DNA from: Sva-07 sp963717385
GTDB lineage: Bacteria; Actinomycetota; Acidimicrobiia; Acidimicrobiales; Ilumatobacteraceae
Direction: 5' to 3'
Assembly (NCBI GenBank): GCA_963717385.1
Contig: CAVQWE010000012.1
Location: 1 to 64,000 of the forward strand
Length of the DNA stretch: 64,000 nt
Positions 38,868 through 48,199 of the stretch are shown here, piece by piece; within the stretch, counting starts at the first letter, position 1; every line of letters starts with the position of its first letter. The notes beneath the pieces were generated by a model that saw only the letters and a program-made list of their open reading frames with translations, searched no databases and was not told where the DNA came from. A program made the translations under genes and the position numbers.

Positions 38868-40718
38868 ATGCCCGTGACCACGACGCCGCACGCTGGGACG
38901 TCTGATCCGATCCCGGTCGAATGGTGTCTGGACGGCCGCGATCTCACCGAACCACGACTTTCTCCGAACGGTGCTGCCGTCGCCGTGGTCGTTCGCTGGC
39001 AGCGCACGGTCGGTGTCGTGCTCGTGCCGATCAATGGCGGACCCGAACGGCTGCTGACCACATCGCCCGCACCGGCGCCGGGACGCGGTCTCGGTGGTGG
39101 TTGCTTCGATTGGCTCGCCGACTCGAGCGGGATCGTCTACGTCGCGGTCGACGGCGAGCTGTGGAGCCAGCCGCTCGCCGGCCCGCCACGACGACTCACC
39201 GAATTCGAACGTGGATGTCGAGCACCCAGCGTTTCGCCCGACGGAACCTTCGTTGTCGTCGCCATCGACGAGGCCGAAGTGTGGCGGGTGTCGCTCGATG
39301 TCGACGCGCCAGCTCCGACCCGACTCGACGAAGGCGACGACGCGTTCTGTTTCGATCCGAATGTGTCCGCAGACTCGACTCGTGTGGTGTGGGTCGGCTG
39401 GAGCCCACCGTCGATGCCGTGGGACACCACCGAGGTGGTGACTGCCCATGTCGACTCGTCGCAGACCGAGCTCGAGCGGTGGGGGCGTCCCGACGTGTCG
39501 GTCCAGCAGGCGCGCTGGTGCGCTGACGGTTCGTTCAGCTGTGTCCACGATGCATCGGGCTGGCTGAACGTGTACGTCGCCGGCGAGCCGGTGGCAACCG
39601 AGCGCGCCGAGCATGCCGGTCCGACTTGGGGGATGGGGCAGCGCAGTTTCGCTGTCTCGCCTGACGGGCGGTTCGTTGCCTTCACGCGCAACGAGCGTGG
39701 GTTCGGACGTCTCTGTGTGGTCGAGCGGGGATCGGGTGATGTGCGAGATGTCGCTCGCGGGGTGCACGGCCAGCTGTCGTGGTGCGGTGAGCGGGTGGTG
39801 GGATTGCGCACCGGAGCGCGCACGCCGACCCAGGTGGTGGCATATGACACCACGACATGGGAACGCACGGTGCTGGCGGTGGGACCGTCGCTCGGTTGGG
39901 ACCATGTCGAGTTGCCCGAGCCGGAACTCGTCTCGGTCGTCTCGAAGGCGGGCGATTCGTCGGAGCCCGGCGGGGGCGAACTGGAGCTGCACGCTCGTCA
40001 CTACGTCGCCGGAACGGGTCGGTTGCTGTGCTGGGTGCACGGTGGTCCGACCGATCAGTGGCAGGTCGATTTCCGGCCGCGCATCGCCTACTGGTGGAGC
40101 CGCGGCTGGGATGTACTGGTCGTCGATCCCAGAGGAACCACCGGCCACGGCCGCCGCTACCAGCGGGCGCTCAACGGAGGGTGGGGGCGCGACGACGTCG
40201 ACGACACTGCGGCCCTGATTCGTCACGCCCACCGCAAAGGCTGGGCCACCGCTGATCACACCGTCGTGATGGGCGGATCGTCGGGCGGGCTCACCGTGCT
40301 CGGCCTCCTCGCCGACCACCATGACCTCGTCGCCGGTGCAGTCGCGTCGTATCCGGTGAGCGACCTTGCCGACCTCGCTGCGGCCACACATCGGTTCGAG
40401 GCGCACTACACCGACACGCTCGTCGGTGCTCCCGACGATCCAGCGACGGTGACGCGGATGATCGAACTGTCGCCGCTGCATCGCGCCGACCGCATCGCCG
40501 GCCCGCTGTTGTTGTTCCATGGCGGCGACGACCCGGTCGTGCCGATCTCGCAGAGTGATCTGCTCGTCGAGCGGATCCGAAGCGGCGGCGGCGACGTCGA
40601 CTACGTCGTGTACGACGGGGAGGGGCATGGTTTCCGCGACCCGATCAACCAGCGCGACGAGTACGACCGCATCGAACGATTCCTGGATGCGATCGCCGGC
40701 ACGACTTCGAGTGGGTAG
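38868..40718 (+). CDS. Prolyl oligopeptidase family (S9) serine peptidase
   Basis: 616 residues: an N-terminal WD-like beta-propeller (repeated SPNG/SPDG/SADS turns) and a C-terminal hydrolase domain from about residue 375. The oxyanion region is CWVHGGPTDQW, the nucleophile serine is in VVMGGSSGGLTVLG, and the relay residues are Asp in GGDDPVVPI and His in EGHGFRD. It resembles acylaminoacyl-peptidase or dipeptidyl aminopeptidase enzymes rather than DPP-IV (no EE motif), and has no signal peptide. It is the second S9 enzyme in the window. Confidence 0.9.
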   Translation: MPVTTTPHAGTSDPIPVEWCLDGRDLTEPRLSPNGAAVAVVVRWQRTVGVVLVPINGGPERLLTTSPAPAPGRGLGGGCFDWLADSSGIVYVAVDGELWSQPLAGPPRRLTEFERGCRAPSVSPDGTFVVVAIDEAEVWRVSLDVDAPAPTRLDEGDDAFCFDPNVSADSTRVVWVGWSPPSMPWDTTEVVTAHVDSSQTELERWGRPDVSVQQARWCADGSFSCVHDASGWLNVYVAGEPVATERAEHAGPTWGMGQRSFAVSPDGRFVAFTRNERGFGRLCVVERGSGDVRDVARGVHGQLSWCGERVVGLRTGARTPTQVVAYDTTTWERTVLAVGPSLGWDHVELPEPELVSVVSKAGDSSEPGGGELELHARHYVAGTGRLLCWVHGGPTDQWQVDFRPRIAYWWSRGWDVLVVDPRGTTGHGRRYQRALNGGWGRDDVDDTAALIRHAHRKGWATADHTVVMGGSSGGLTVLGLLADHHDLVAGAVASYPVSDLADLAAATHRFEAHYTDTLVGAPDDPATVTRMIELSPLHRADRIAGPLLLFHGGDDPVVPISQSDLLVERIRSGGGDVDYVVYDGEGHGFRDPINQRDEYDRIERFLDAIAGTTSSG

Positions 40719-40728
40719 CTACTGCCGG

Positions 40729-40734
40729 TAGCGT
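40729..40734 (+). promoter_or_regulatory. -10 box TAGCGT of the 40741 gene
   Basis: TAGCGT ends 6 nt before GTG 40741. Confidence 0.45.
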
Positions 40735-40740
40735 TCCACC

Positions 40741-41535
40741 GTGGCTTTCGTCAACAAGCAAGCCGGTGCCGAGGCGCAGCAAGACCGCGCAGCATCTGGT
40801 GAACCGTTCGATTTCGACCCCAACGATCCCGATGTGGTCAAAGTCCACTACGACGTGTCGGCTTGGAACTTCGACCAGCGCGCGGAGCTGTCCGAAGCCC
40901 TGGCAGAGGCCGAGCTACCGCACGTCTGGGACGGCGACGAGGTCGTCGCTCCCGAGGTGTTCGAAGCGCAGGTCGACGCATTGTTCGACCAGCTCGAACA
41001 GATTCTCGGACCGTTCGCGATCGTGCTCGCCGATGACGCAGCCTCCACCGAGTTCGGCCTCGACGAATGGTCCGACGCCGACCGCACGATCCTCACCGAG
41101 GCGCTGATCGATTCCGAGGTGCCGCACCGCTGGGAGGGCACCACGGTGGTCGTCGCCGAGGACGCCGAACATGCCGTCGACGATCTGCTCGACGCCATCG
41201 AGTCCGGTGAATTGCTCGGCGACGGTGGTGACGCTGTCGTTGCACCTCCCGAAGGGGCGCTGAGCACGATGTTCCTCGCTGCTGACCGTCTGGCCAAGGA
41301 TCCCATGGACGCCGGTGCGCGCCGTGACCTGATCGAACTCGCGCCGCTCGTCGACGCCAAGAACGCTCCGTACGGCATGTCGCCACGTCCGTGGGCCGCC
41401 GCGGTGGGTGGCGTCGGCACGATCATCGAGCTGGTCAGCGCCGACGCTGCCACGGGTTCGCCCGGCGACACCGCCGAATCCGAGATCATCGGAGCCGCGC
41501 AGGAGCTGCGCTCGTTGCTGCGGCCCTACGTCTGA
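40741..41535 (+). CDS. Uncharacterised acidic protein with an internal duplication
   Basis: 264 residues, strongly acidic, no signal peptide or membrane helix. Two copies of an approximately 45-residue unit are visible. Copy 1 (about residues 40-85) contains LSEALAEAELPHVWDGDEVV and then FEAQVDALFDQLE. Copy 2 (about 108-153) contains LTEALIDSEVPHRWEGTTVV and then EHAVDDLLDAIE. Each unit reads as helix, PHxWxG turn, strand, helix, like a small ferredoxin-like or DUF2007-type domain. I do not recognise the family. The J-domain gene begins 5 nt after its stop, so they are an operon. Confidence 0.75.
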   Translation: MAFVNKQAGAEAQQDRAASGEPFDFDPNDPDVVKVHYDVSAWNFDQRAELSEALAEAELPHVWDGDEVVAPEVFEAQVDALFDQLEQILGPFAIVLADDAASTEFGLDEWSDADRTILTEALIDSEVPHRWEGTTVVVAEDAEHAVDDLLDAIESGELLGDGGDAVVAPPEGALSTMFLAADRLAKDPMDAGARRDLIELAPLVDAKNAPYGMSPRPWAAAVGGVGTIIELVSADAATGSPGDTAESEIIGAAQELRSLLRPYV

Positions 41536-41540
41536 ACGCC

Positions 41541-42242
41541 GTGCTGCTCGCCGAGATCGAGATCTGGCACTCGCGGCCGGCTCAGCCGACACGGCGGCTC
41601 GCGCTGGGCCACCTGGTGCTGCCGGTCGATCCGGCCCCCGGTTTCGGAGGCCTGCTGCTCGGCGCGATCGTTGCGGAGTATCTCTACGGAGTCGACGACG
41701 ACCTCGTCGGTGACGTACACCGTCTGCTCGCATCGATCGAGAACGACGACCGCATCGTCCAGCCTCGTCTGCGCCACCGTTTCCAGGTCGACCGTCACGG
41801 GCTCGCCAAGAGCCACCATCGCATGATCGGCAACGGCGACGACATCTCGTTCGATTTCCGTTCGGTCGGTACCGATCTCTCACAGGTGCTCGGAGCCATC
41901 TACGCGGTGGAACGCTTCGCTCCCGAGCACCGCAGACGCATCGTGCCGGTGCTGCAGAAAGCGGCCCGATGGCGCGGTCCGATCGGGCCGGCGATGATTG
42001 CCTACCTCGCAGGGTCGAGGACTCTCGAACTCGAGGCATTGGCCGATCCGCGTGCGTGGGCGCTGGGTGTGCTCGGGTTCGAATTGGGTGGCAAGACGCC
42101 GTCGAAGCGCGACGTGATGACGAAGTTCCGCGAGCGCATGCGCGACGTCCATCCCGATCACGGCGGCGACAGCGTCGACGCCGCCAAGGCAATGAGCGAT
42201 CTCGCCGAGGCCCGTCGGGTGCTCAGCACCGCACCCGAATGA
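41541..42242 (+). CDS. Protein with C-terminal J domain
   Basis: 233 residues. The last 60 or so residues form a J domain: KRDVMTKFRERMRDVHPDHGGD, containing the HPD tripeptide needed to stimulate DnaK, followed by a helix (AKAMSDLAEARRVL). The N-terminal 170 residues are unfamiliar; they carry no zinc motif or G/F region and no membrane segment. C-terminal J domains usually mark specialised co-chaperones, so it may deliver a particular client, perhaps the product of the upstream gene (inference). GTG 41541 starts 5 nt after the preceding stop. Confidence 0.78.
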   Translation: MLLAEIEIWHSRPAQPTRRLALGHLVLPVDPAPGFGGLLLGAIVAEYLYGVDDDLVGDVHRLLASIENDDRIVQPRLRHRFQVDRHGLAKSHHRMIGNGDDISFDFRSVGTDLSQVLGAIYAVERFAPEHRRRIVPVLQKAARWRGPIGPAMIAYLAGSRTLELEALADPRAWALGVLGFELGGKTPSKRDVMTKFRERMRDVHPDHGGDSVDAAKAMSDLAEARRVLSTAPE

Positions 42243-42249
42243 TGCGGTG

Positions 42250-42834
42250 ATGGCCAAACCGACACTGCTGCTGTATCCGGGTGCTGGGTCCGATCGGGAT
42301 CAGCCGAGCCTCGTCGCGATCGAGCGGTCCGTCGCTGCCACGGCATCGGTCGAACGCCTCGATTTCCCGTACCGCCGGGAGGGGCGCCGTGCCCCCGATC
42401 GAGCGCCGAAGCTGATGGCCGCGATCCGCGAGGATCTGGCGCCGTTTCGGCGGCGCCGGGGCCCGGTGGTGCTGGGCGGCCGCTCGATGGGTGGACGCAT
42501 CGCGTCGATGGTCGCCGCCGACGTCGATGGGGTCGGTCCCGTGGCCCGGCTCGCCGGTCTCGTGTTGATCTGCTACCCGCTGCATCCGCCAGGCAAGCCC
42601 GAGCGCTTGCGCGTCGAGCACCTCGTCGACATCTCGGTGCCGTGCTTGTTCATCTCGGGCACGAAGGACCCGTTCGGCTCGCCCGACGAACTCGCCGAAT
42701 GGACTGCCACGATCCCGGCCCGGGTCGAGCATCTGTGGATCGAGGGCGGCCGCCACGACCTGAAGGGCGCCGACGACACGATCGCCGCCGCGGTCGCCGA
42801 CTTCGTCGGTCGGCTCAGCGCAGCAACTCGCTGA
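42250..42834 (+). CDS. Alpha/beta-hydrolase fold protein (KANL3/Tex30-like)
   Basis: 194 residues. LLLYPGAGSD supplies the oxyanion turn, the nucleophile serine is in LGGRSMGGRIAS, and the Asp and His candidates are in ISGTKDPFGSPDE and EGGRHDLKG. This matches the compact dienelactone-hydrolase-like group related to Tex30. The substrate is unknown. ATG 42250 starts 7 nt after the J-domain gene, so it is probably the third gene of that operon. Confidence 0.82.
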   Translation: MAKPTLLLYPGAGSDRDQPSLVAIERSVAATASVERLDFPYRREGRRAPDRAPKLMAAIREDLAPFRRRRGPVVLGGRSMGGRIASMVAADVDGVGPVARLAGLVLICYPLHPPGKPERLRVEHLVDISVPCLFISGTKDPFGSPDELAEWTATIPARVEHLWIEGGRHDLKGADDTIAAAVADFVGRLSAATR

Positions 42835-42893
42835 TCTCTGTACCTCTGCGATGACGCAACGTGGCGGTGTCGCCCGATGGTGTGTGCCAGCGA

Positions 42894-44468
42894 TCAGCCG
42901 GCGGGTCGGGGCGGCGGGGGTGTGTGGTGCAGGTCGATCGGGGTGTCCTCGGGATTGAGCGCTTCGAGTTCGAGGTGCGCGGTCTCTGGATAGGCGACCA
43001 CGACGAGCACGGTGACCACCAGTTGGCACAACCCGAGCAGGGCCATCACCTGCCCGTACGACCACCCAGCGTCGAGCAACCAGCCGGTGAGGAGCAGTCC
43101 GCCGATCCCACCGATCAGCGCCGCAGCGGTGATCAGTCCGGCTGCACGGCTGCGGTTCTCGGTGGGGAACAGCTCGCTGCGGTACACCGCGAGTGCCGGG
43201 TACGCGGCACTCGACAAGATGCCCCCCAGCAGCGAGAACGCCCACAGCGGTGGACCTCCAACGGTGAACGCGGCGACGATCGCAGCGGTTCCCAGCGGCA
43301 ATGTGAAGGCGATCAGCTTTCGCCGACCGCTCGTGTCGGCAGCCCGGCCCCCGAGGATCAGCCCGATGCTCGCCGGCGTGCCGACCGCGATCGAGAAGAT
43401 CCCGATCATGCCGCCGGAGAAGTCGCGGATGTCGGCGAGGTACCGGTTCTGGAAGAAGCTGGCCGGAGCGATGAAGATGTTGCCGATGAACGCGACGGCC
43501 GCGATCAAGGCGAGCCGGCGAAGGTTGAGGCGAGGCCGCCGGGTCGTGCGCTCGACATGGGCGACGGCGAACCGCCGGGTCTCGGGCAGACGGCGGGTCA
43601 GGTCGAGCGCAACGACACACCAGACCGCCGCGATCAGGTACACGTAGCGCCAGCCGCTCTCGCCGATGTCGGCGAGCCGCAGTGACAACACCGCCACACC
43701 GGCGCCGAACCCGGCCGCCATCGCCAAGACGCTGACGGCGTACGCGCGGCTGTTGCGTGGCATCTCTTCGGACGCGACCACGCCCACCAGGAACGCGAGC
43801 GCAATTCCCATCGGTCGGGCGAAGGTCTGGGTGACCACGAGGATCACGAAGCTCGGAGCGAGCGCGCCGAGCAACGACAGCAGCGGGCCGAGCCATGCCA
43901 CCGCCACGATCACCCGCCGGCGCCCGATGCGGTCGGCGATGATCGCTGCGGGGAGCGCGATCAGGATCCCGGCGCGAACCACTGCACCGGCAACCCCGAT
44001 GCCGGTGTCGCTGATGCCGAAGTCGTCGGCGGCGAAGTTGACCGTCTGCGTGAAGAGCGTGTTGACGAACGCCGCACTCATCGACGCTGCGGCAAGGAGG
44101 CCCACGACCAACAGCTGTGTCGGGTCGAGGCGATCCGGCGGCGCCCACCAACTGCGGTGCGAGCCGGATCGGGCGATGACACGGCGCACGGGGAAACGGA
44201 ACAGCCACCCGAACCACGGAATCGTCACCGAGTAGCGGGTCGATTCGACGAGTTCGTCGGTGGCGGGGTCGGGCGTGACCGTGCGCTCGTAGGTCGTGAA
44301 TGGCCCGTCGGCTTGCCGGAAACGCCCTGATGGGCGTGGCGGGGTGGGCTCGGCGTCGACCGTGGCGGTGTCGGCGGGTTGGTCACTCGCCTCGAGCAGG
44401 AGGTCGTCGCGGGGAGCGAGGAGCCGCTCACGCTGTTCGGGGGTGTCGGGCCAGCGACGAATCAGCAT
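42894..44468 (-). CDS. Major facilitator superfamily transporter
   Basis: 524 residues with about twelve membrane helices and a polar N-terminal extension of about 110 residues. The MFS loop motif between helices 2 and 3 is IIADRIGRRRVIVA, and a related loop GGRAADTSGRRKLI occurs in the second half. This places it in the sugar/metabolite porter type. The substrate is unknown. ATG 44468 is preferred because the longer open frame overlaps murA. It is divergent from murA. Confidence 0.85.
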   Translation of the reverse strand: MLIRRWPDTPEQRERLLAPRDDLLLEASDQPADTATVDAEPTPPRPSGRFRQADGPFTTYERTVTPDPATDELVESTRYSVTIPWFGWLFRFPVRRVIARSGSHRSWWAPPDRLDPTQLLVVGLLAAASMSAAFVNTLFTQTVNFAADDFGISDTGIGVAGAVVRAGILIALPAAIIADRIGRRRVIVAVAWLGPLLSLLGALAPSFVILVVTQTFARPMGIALAFLVGVVASEEMPRNSRAYAVSVLAMAAGFGAGVAVLSLRLADIGESGWRYVYLIAAVWCVVALDLTRRLPETRRFAVAHVERTTRRPRLNLRRLALIAAVAFIGNIFIAPASFFQNRYLADIRDFSGGMIGIFSIAVGTPASIGLILGGRAADTSGRRKLIAFTLPLGTAAIVAAFTVGGPPLWAFSLLGGILSSAAYPALAVYRSELFPTENRSRAAGLITAAALIGGIGGLLLTGWLLDAGWSYGQVMALLGLCQLVVTVLVVVAYPETAHLELEALNPEDTPIDLHHTPPPPRPAG

Positions 44469-44494
44469 GCGCCCGCCTGACTCCACAGGCCGAG

Positions 44495-44500
44495 CATACT
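44495..44500 (+). promoter_or_regulatory. -10-like box CATACT of murA
   Basis: CATACT ends 8 nt before ATG 44509, matching the position of the TAnnnT boxes elsewhere in the window. Confidence 0.35.
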
Positions 44501-44508
44501 GGTGGGTC

Positions 44509-45808
44509 ATGACGACGAACCCTGAGCCGATCGACGATGCCTCGGTGATCGCCGTGCGTGGCAACGGGCCGCTGTCGGGCAGCGTCTTCGTGCCCGGGGC
44601 GAAGAACTCCGTGCTCAAGCTGATGGCTGCAACGCTGCTCACCGATGGCACGTTCGAGATCACCAACGTCCCGGCGATCGCCGACGTCACGATCATGGGC
44701 GATCTGCTCGAGGCGATCGGCGTCCAGATCGAACGTCCGTCACCCGACCGGTTGCTCCTCACCGATTCCGGAGACCTCACCCCGGTGGCCCCCTACGAGT
44801 TGGTCGAACGGATTCGGGCGTCGATCAACGTGCTCGGTCCGTTGCTCACCCGCTGCGGTCATGTGCGGTTGTCGATGCCCGGCGGCGACGATTTCGGTGC
44901 TCGACCCATCGACATGCACATCGCTGGGCTCGAAGCGATGGGCGCCACCTTCAAGTTCAGTCACGGCTACCTCGAAGCATTTGCCGATCGGCTCCACGGC
45001 GCAGACATCACGTTCGACTTCCCGAGCGTCGGTGCGACCGAGAACCTGCTCACCGCAGCCGTGCTCGCCGACGGGCGAACCACGATCGACAACGCCGCTC
45101 GCGAGCCGGAGATCACCGATCTCTGCGATTTCCTCGTTGCGATGGGCGCCCAGATCTCCGGCGATCGGAACCTCCACGCTCGTGATCGACGGCGTGGAAG
45201 CCGGCCAGCTCCAGGCGGTGTCTCACCACACCGTGCCCGACCGTATCCAAACGGCGACCTATCTGGCGGCGGTGGCCGTGGCCGGAGGCGAGTTGGAGAT
45301 CACGGGCGCTCGAGCCGAACACATGACGATGCTGCTCGACCGGTTCGCCGACATGGGGCTCGACATCTCGACGATCTCTGATCGTGCTGGCGACCGCATG
45401 CGTGTGGTGGCACCAGATCGGCTCCGCTCGATCGACGTTGCCACGCTGCCGTATCCCGGGATCGCCACCGACTACAAACCGTTGATCATCACGATGCTCG
45501 CAGTCGCCGATGGGGTCGGCATCGTCACCGAGAACCTGTATCCCGGGCGGTTCCGCTACGTCGAGGAACTCCAGCGCCTCGGTGCCGACGTGCGGACCAG
45601 TGGCCATCACGCCGTCGTACGGGGCCTCCCGCGCTTGTCGGGAGCACCTGTTCGGGCCCACGACATCCGCGCCGGCGCAGCCATGGTGGTCGCCGGGCTT
45701 GCGGCCGAAGGCGAAACCGAGATCACCGGTGTGCACCACATCGACCGCGGCTACGACGACCTCGTTGGTCGACTCGCTGCCGTCGGCGCCCACATCGAAC
45801 GCCGGTGA
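44509..45808 (+). CDS. murA: UDP-N-acetylglucosamine 1-carboxyvinyltransferase, frameshift
   Basis: First committed step of peptidoglycan synthesis, moving enolpyruvate from PEP to UDP-GlcNAc. Family segments include PGAKNSVLKLMAATLL, RASINVLGPLLTR and FPSVGATENLL. The catalytic-loop residue that is Cys115 in E. coli is Asp127 here (PGGDDFGARPIDMH), the fosfomycin-resistant form also seen in M. tuberculosis. The frame breaks near 45165 (tccggcgatcgg): ISG joins IGTSTLVIDGVE after removal of one base, giving 432 residues. Located downstream of the ATP synthase operon, as in mycobacteria. Confidence 0.95.
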
Positions 45809-45809
45809 C

Positions 45810-45977
45810 TCAGTCGGGATCGGGATGTCCGTGGAGCGAGGCAGCGTGATCCACGCGACGTTTGGCAAGCCACAACAGGCCGATGATGATCACGATCGGA
45901 CCGCCGATCAGTAGGGCCTCGTCCCAGCCGCCCTGGTGGGCGAACAACACCGGGCTCGTCGCTGTCACTGCCATCAC
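45810..45977 (-). CDS. Small single-pass membrane protein
   Basis: About 54 residues. One hydrophobic helix (ALLIGGPIVIIIGLLWLA) is followed by KRR and a His/Asp-rich tail, so the C-terminus is probably cytoplasmic. Starts are GTG 45977 or ATG 45974; TACGAT lies 8 nt before the GTG. It converges on murA with stop codons almost touching, and is divergent from the NifU-like gene. Function unknown. Confidence 0.55.
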   Translation of the reverse strand: MMAVTATSPVLFAHQGGWDEALLIGGPIVIIIGLLWLAKRRVDHAASLHGHPDPD

Positions 45978-46008
45978 ACCCAAGCATCGTACGAGCTGGG
46001 CTGATTGA

Positions 46009-46260
46009 ATGGTCGTCGACATGCGCCAACAGGTCGAAGCAACCATCGAGATCATCCGCCCGGCATTGCAGGCCGACGGGGGCGACATCATCCTGCGAGA
46101 TGTCGACGAGACCACCGGCTTGGTGTCGGTCGAACTCGTTGGGGCGTGCGCCGGGTGCCCGTCGTCGGGCCAAACGCTCAAAGCCGGCGTCGAACGGATC
46201 ATGCGTGACCGTGTCGACGGCGTCACCTCTGTGGTCAACGTCGCCCCCGAAGCAGCGTGA
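46009..46260 (+). CDS. NifU-like iron-sulfur scaffold domain protein
   Basis: 83 residues, a stand-alone NifU C-terminal domain. The cluster-binding CxxC is in VGACAGCPSSGQTLKAGVE near residue 46, and the usual IRPALQADGGDI motif is present. Such proteins hold or deliver 4Fe-4S clusters. The meaB GTG follows after 10 nt, so the two are probably co-transcribed. Confidence 0.92.
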   Translation: MVVDMRQQVEATIEIIRPALQADGGDIILRDVDETTGLVSVELVGACAGCPSSGQTLKAGVERIMRDRVDGVTSVVNVAPEAA

Positions 46261-46270
46261 GGCGCTGCCG

Positions 46271-47233
46271 GTGAGTCGACGCCAGCTCCCCGCGGCCGAG
46301 CTGTTCCAGGCGGCGCTCGAGGGCGATCGCAGTTCCCTCGCCCGGCTGCTGTCGCTGATCGAACGGGGCGACGACGACGCCCGCACGATCGGCAGGTTGG
46401 CGTATCCGATGAGCGGGTCCGGATACACCGTGGGTCTCACGGGTGCTCCGGGTGCGGGGAAGTCCACGCTCACCAGCTCGATCATCGGCCACCTCCGCCA
46501 ACAAGGTCTCGAGATCGCCGTGCTGGCGATCGACCCGTCGTCGCCGTTCACCGGCGGTGCGATCCTCGGCGATCGGGTGCGGATGCAGGACCACGCGACC
46601 GATCCGGGTGTGTTCATCAGGTCGATGGCAACACGCGGGCACCTCGGAGGCCTGTCGTTGGCCACTCCTGAGGCCGTACGGTTGCTCGACGCGATCGGCC
46701 GCAAGTGGATCCTGGTCGAAACCGTCGGCGTCGGCCAGGTCGAAGTCGAGGTGGCGGGCAAAGCCGACACCACGGTCGTGGTCGTCAATCCTGGCTGGGG
46801 CGACAGTGTTCAGGCGAACAAAGCCGGGCTGATGGAAATCGCCGACGTGTTCGTGGTCAACAAGGCCGATCGCAAGGGTGTCGAGGAGACCAGTCGAGAC
46901 CTGATGCAGATGCTCGACCTGTCCGACCTCCCGCACGAGTCGTGGCGCCCCCCGATCGTGCCGACGATCGCCTCCACCGGTGAGGGGGTGCCCGAGCTGT
47001 GGGACGCGGTGCTGGCCCACCGCGAGTTCGCCGAACGCACGGGCGACCTGCGTGAGCGGCGAGAGTTCCGCCTCGCCGAGGAACTCCGCGAGATCGTTGC
47101 TCAGCGGCTCGGGCGTCGGGCACGTCAGATCTGCTCGGGCGAGCGATGGGACGAACTCACCTCAGAAGTCGTCGAACGAATCACCGATCCGTGGACGGCC
47201 GCCGACGAGATGCTCGCTGCCGTCGACGCCTGA
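46271..47233 (+). CDS. meaB: Methylmalonyl-CoA mutase-associated GTPase MeaB (ArgK family)
   Basis: G3E-family GTPase chaperone that protects and reloads cobalamin in methylmalonyl-CoA mutase. 320 residues. The P-loop is GLTGAPGAGKSTL near residue 60, the magnesium-binding segment is LAIDPSSPFTGGAILGDRVRM, and the NKAD guanine motif is in VFVVNKADRKG. VETVGVGQVEVEV is family-typical. The mutase genes themselves are not in the window. GTG 46271 is chosen because conservation begins there. Confidence 0.93.
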   Translation: MSRRQLPAAELFQAALEGDRSSLARLLSLIERGDDDARTIGRLAYPMSGSGYTVGLTGAPGAGKSTLTSSIIGHLRQQGLEIAVLAIDPSSPFTGGAILGDRVRMQDHATDPGVFIRSMATRGHLGGLSLATPEAVRLLDAIGRKWILVETVGVGQVEVEVAGKADTTVVVVNPGWGDSVQANKAGLMEIADVFVVNKADRKGVEETSRDLMQMLDLSDLPHESWRPPIVPTIASTGEGVPELWDAVLAHREFAERTGDLRERREFRLAEELREIVAQRLGRRARQICSGERWDELTSEVVERITDPWTAADEMLAAVDA

Positions 47234-47401
47234 ACAGCGCGTCGGGCGGTCTACATCGACAGCATGGCGACAGCGAGCGCTATGAACAGCAGCGGGCTGG
47301 CGTACGACGACTGTCGTCGCAAGTGGAGGAGGCGTGTCTTCACACCTGGTCATCGACATCACGCTGTCCGACTGAAGTACCGATTCCGTCAAGGTTGCCG
47401 G
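47234..47401. other. Intergenic region between meaB and enoyl-CoA hydratase
   Basis: 168 nt between convergent genes. It contains a short cgacgac-t-gtcgtcg palindrome around 47310 but no convincing gene or strong terminator. Confidence 0.3.
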
Positions 47402-48175
47402 TCAACGGCCGATGAACGTCGCCTTGCCGGGGCCGTGTTCGAGGAAGCTCGCCACACCGGTGCGGGCATCAGCGGTGCGGAAGACCTCGACGAACGCGCT
47501 GCGCTCGAGTCCGAGGCCGTCGGCGATCGACGCGTCGAGGCCGTCATCGATCGCCTGCTTGCAGATGGCCTGGGCCGCCAACGCCCCCGCTGCCACCTCG
47601 GCTGCGAGGGATGTCGCCCGGTCGTGGAGGTCATCAGGAGCGACGACCTCGTCGGCCAGGCCGATACGTAGTGCTTCGTCCGCTCTGACCTGGCGGCCGG
47701 TCAGGCACATCTCCTTGGCTCGGCTGGCACCGACCGTGCGGGGGAGGCGTTGGGTGCCGCCACCGCCAGGGATGATCCCGAGCAGGATCTCGGGCTGCCC
47801 GAACACGGCCTTCTCGGAGGCGATCCGATAGTCGCACGCGAGAGCGAGTTCGCAGCCTCCGCCGAGCGCATAGCCGCTCACCGCGGCGATCACGAACCGC
47901 GGGATGGCAGCGACGGCATCGAGCGCTTCGTGGAATGCCGCACCGATCGTGGCGGCCTCGTCGGGACCTCCGAACTGCGAGATGTCCGCACCGGCGGCGA
48001 AGATCCGATCGCCACCGGTGATCACCACCGCTCCTGGAGGGTCATCGGTGAGTTCGGTCGCTGCGGTACGGATCTCGTCGAGGAGTTCGGTCGACAAGGC
48101 GTTGACCTTGCCATGAGCGAGCGTGATGAGGGCAACGCCATCGGCGCGCCGTTCGAGCGTCAGCAGTTCAGCCAT
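47402..48175 (-). CDS. Enoyl-CoA hydratase/isomerase family protein
   Basis: Crotonase fold, 257 residues. The oxyanion-hole segments are RIFAAGADISQF and GYALGGGCELALACD. The first catalytic Glu is in FGQPEILLGIIPGGGGTQRLPR, the pattern of true hydratases. It probably hydrates 2-enoyl-CoA in fatty-acid breakdown. It is preceded on the minus strand by the MFS gene, 24 nt away, so the two may share a message. Confidence 0.92.
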   Translation of the reverse strand: MAELLTLERRADGVALITLAHGKVNALSTELLDEIRTAATELTDDPPGAVVITGGDRIFAAGADISQFGGPDEAATIGAAFHEALDAVAAIPRFVIAAVSGYALGGGCELALACDYRIASEKAVFGQPEILLGIIPGGGGTQRLPRTVGASRAKEMCLTGRQVRADEALRIGLADEVVAPDDLHDRATSLAAEVAAGALAAQAICKQAIDDGLDASIADGLGLERSAFVEVFRTADARTGVASFLEHGPGKATFIGR

Positions 48176-48199
48176 GCCCCGAGTCTTGCCGATCGCGCC

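Noticed and set aside
37836..40628. Very long open frames opposite known genes (for example 930 codons on the minus strand here, 869 codons at 34023-36632, 613 codons at 2560-4401)
   Set aside because: They mirror the codon structure of high-GC genes on the other strand and show no domain-like sequence.
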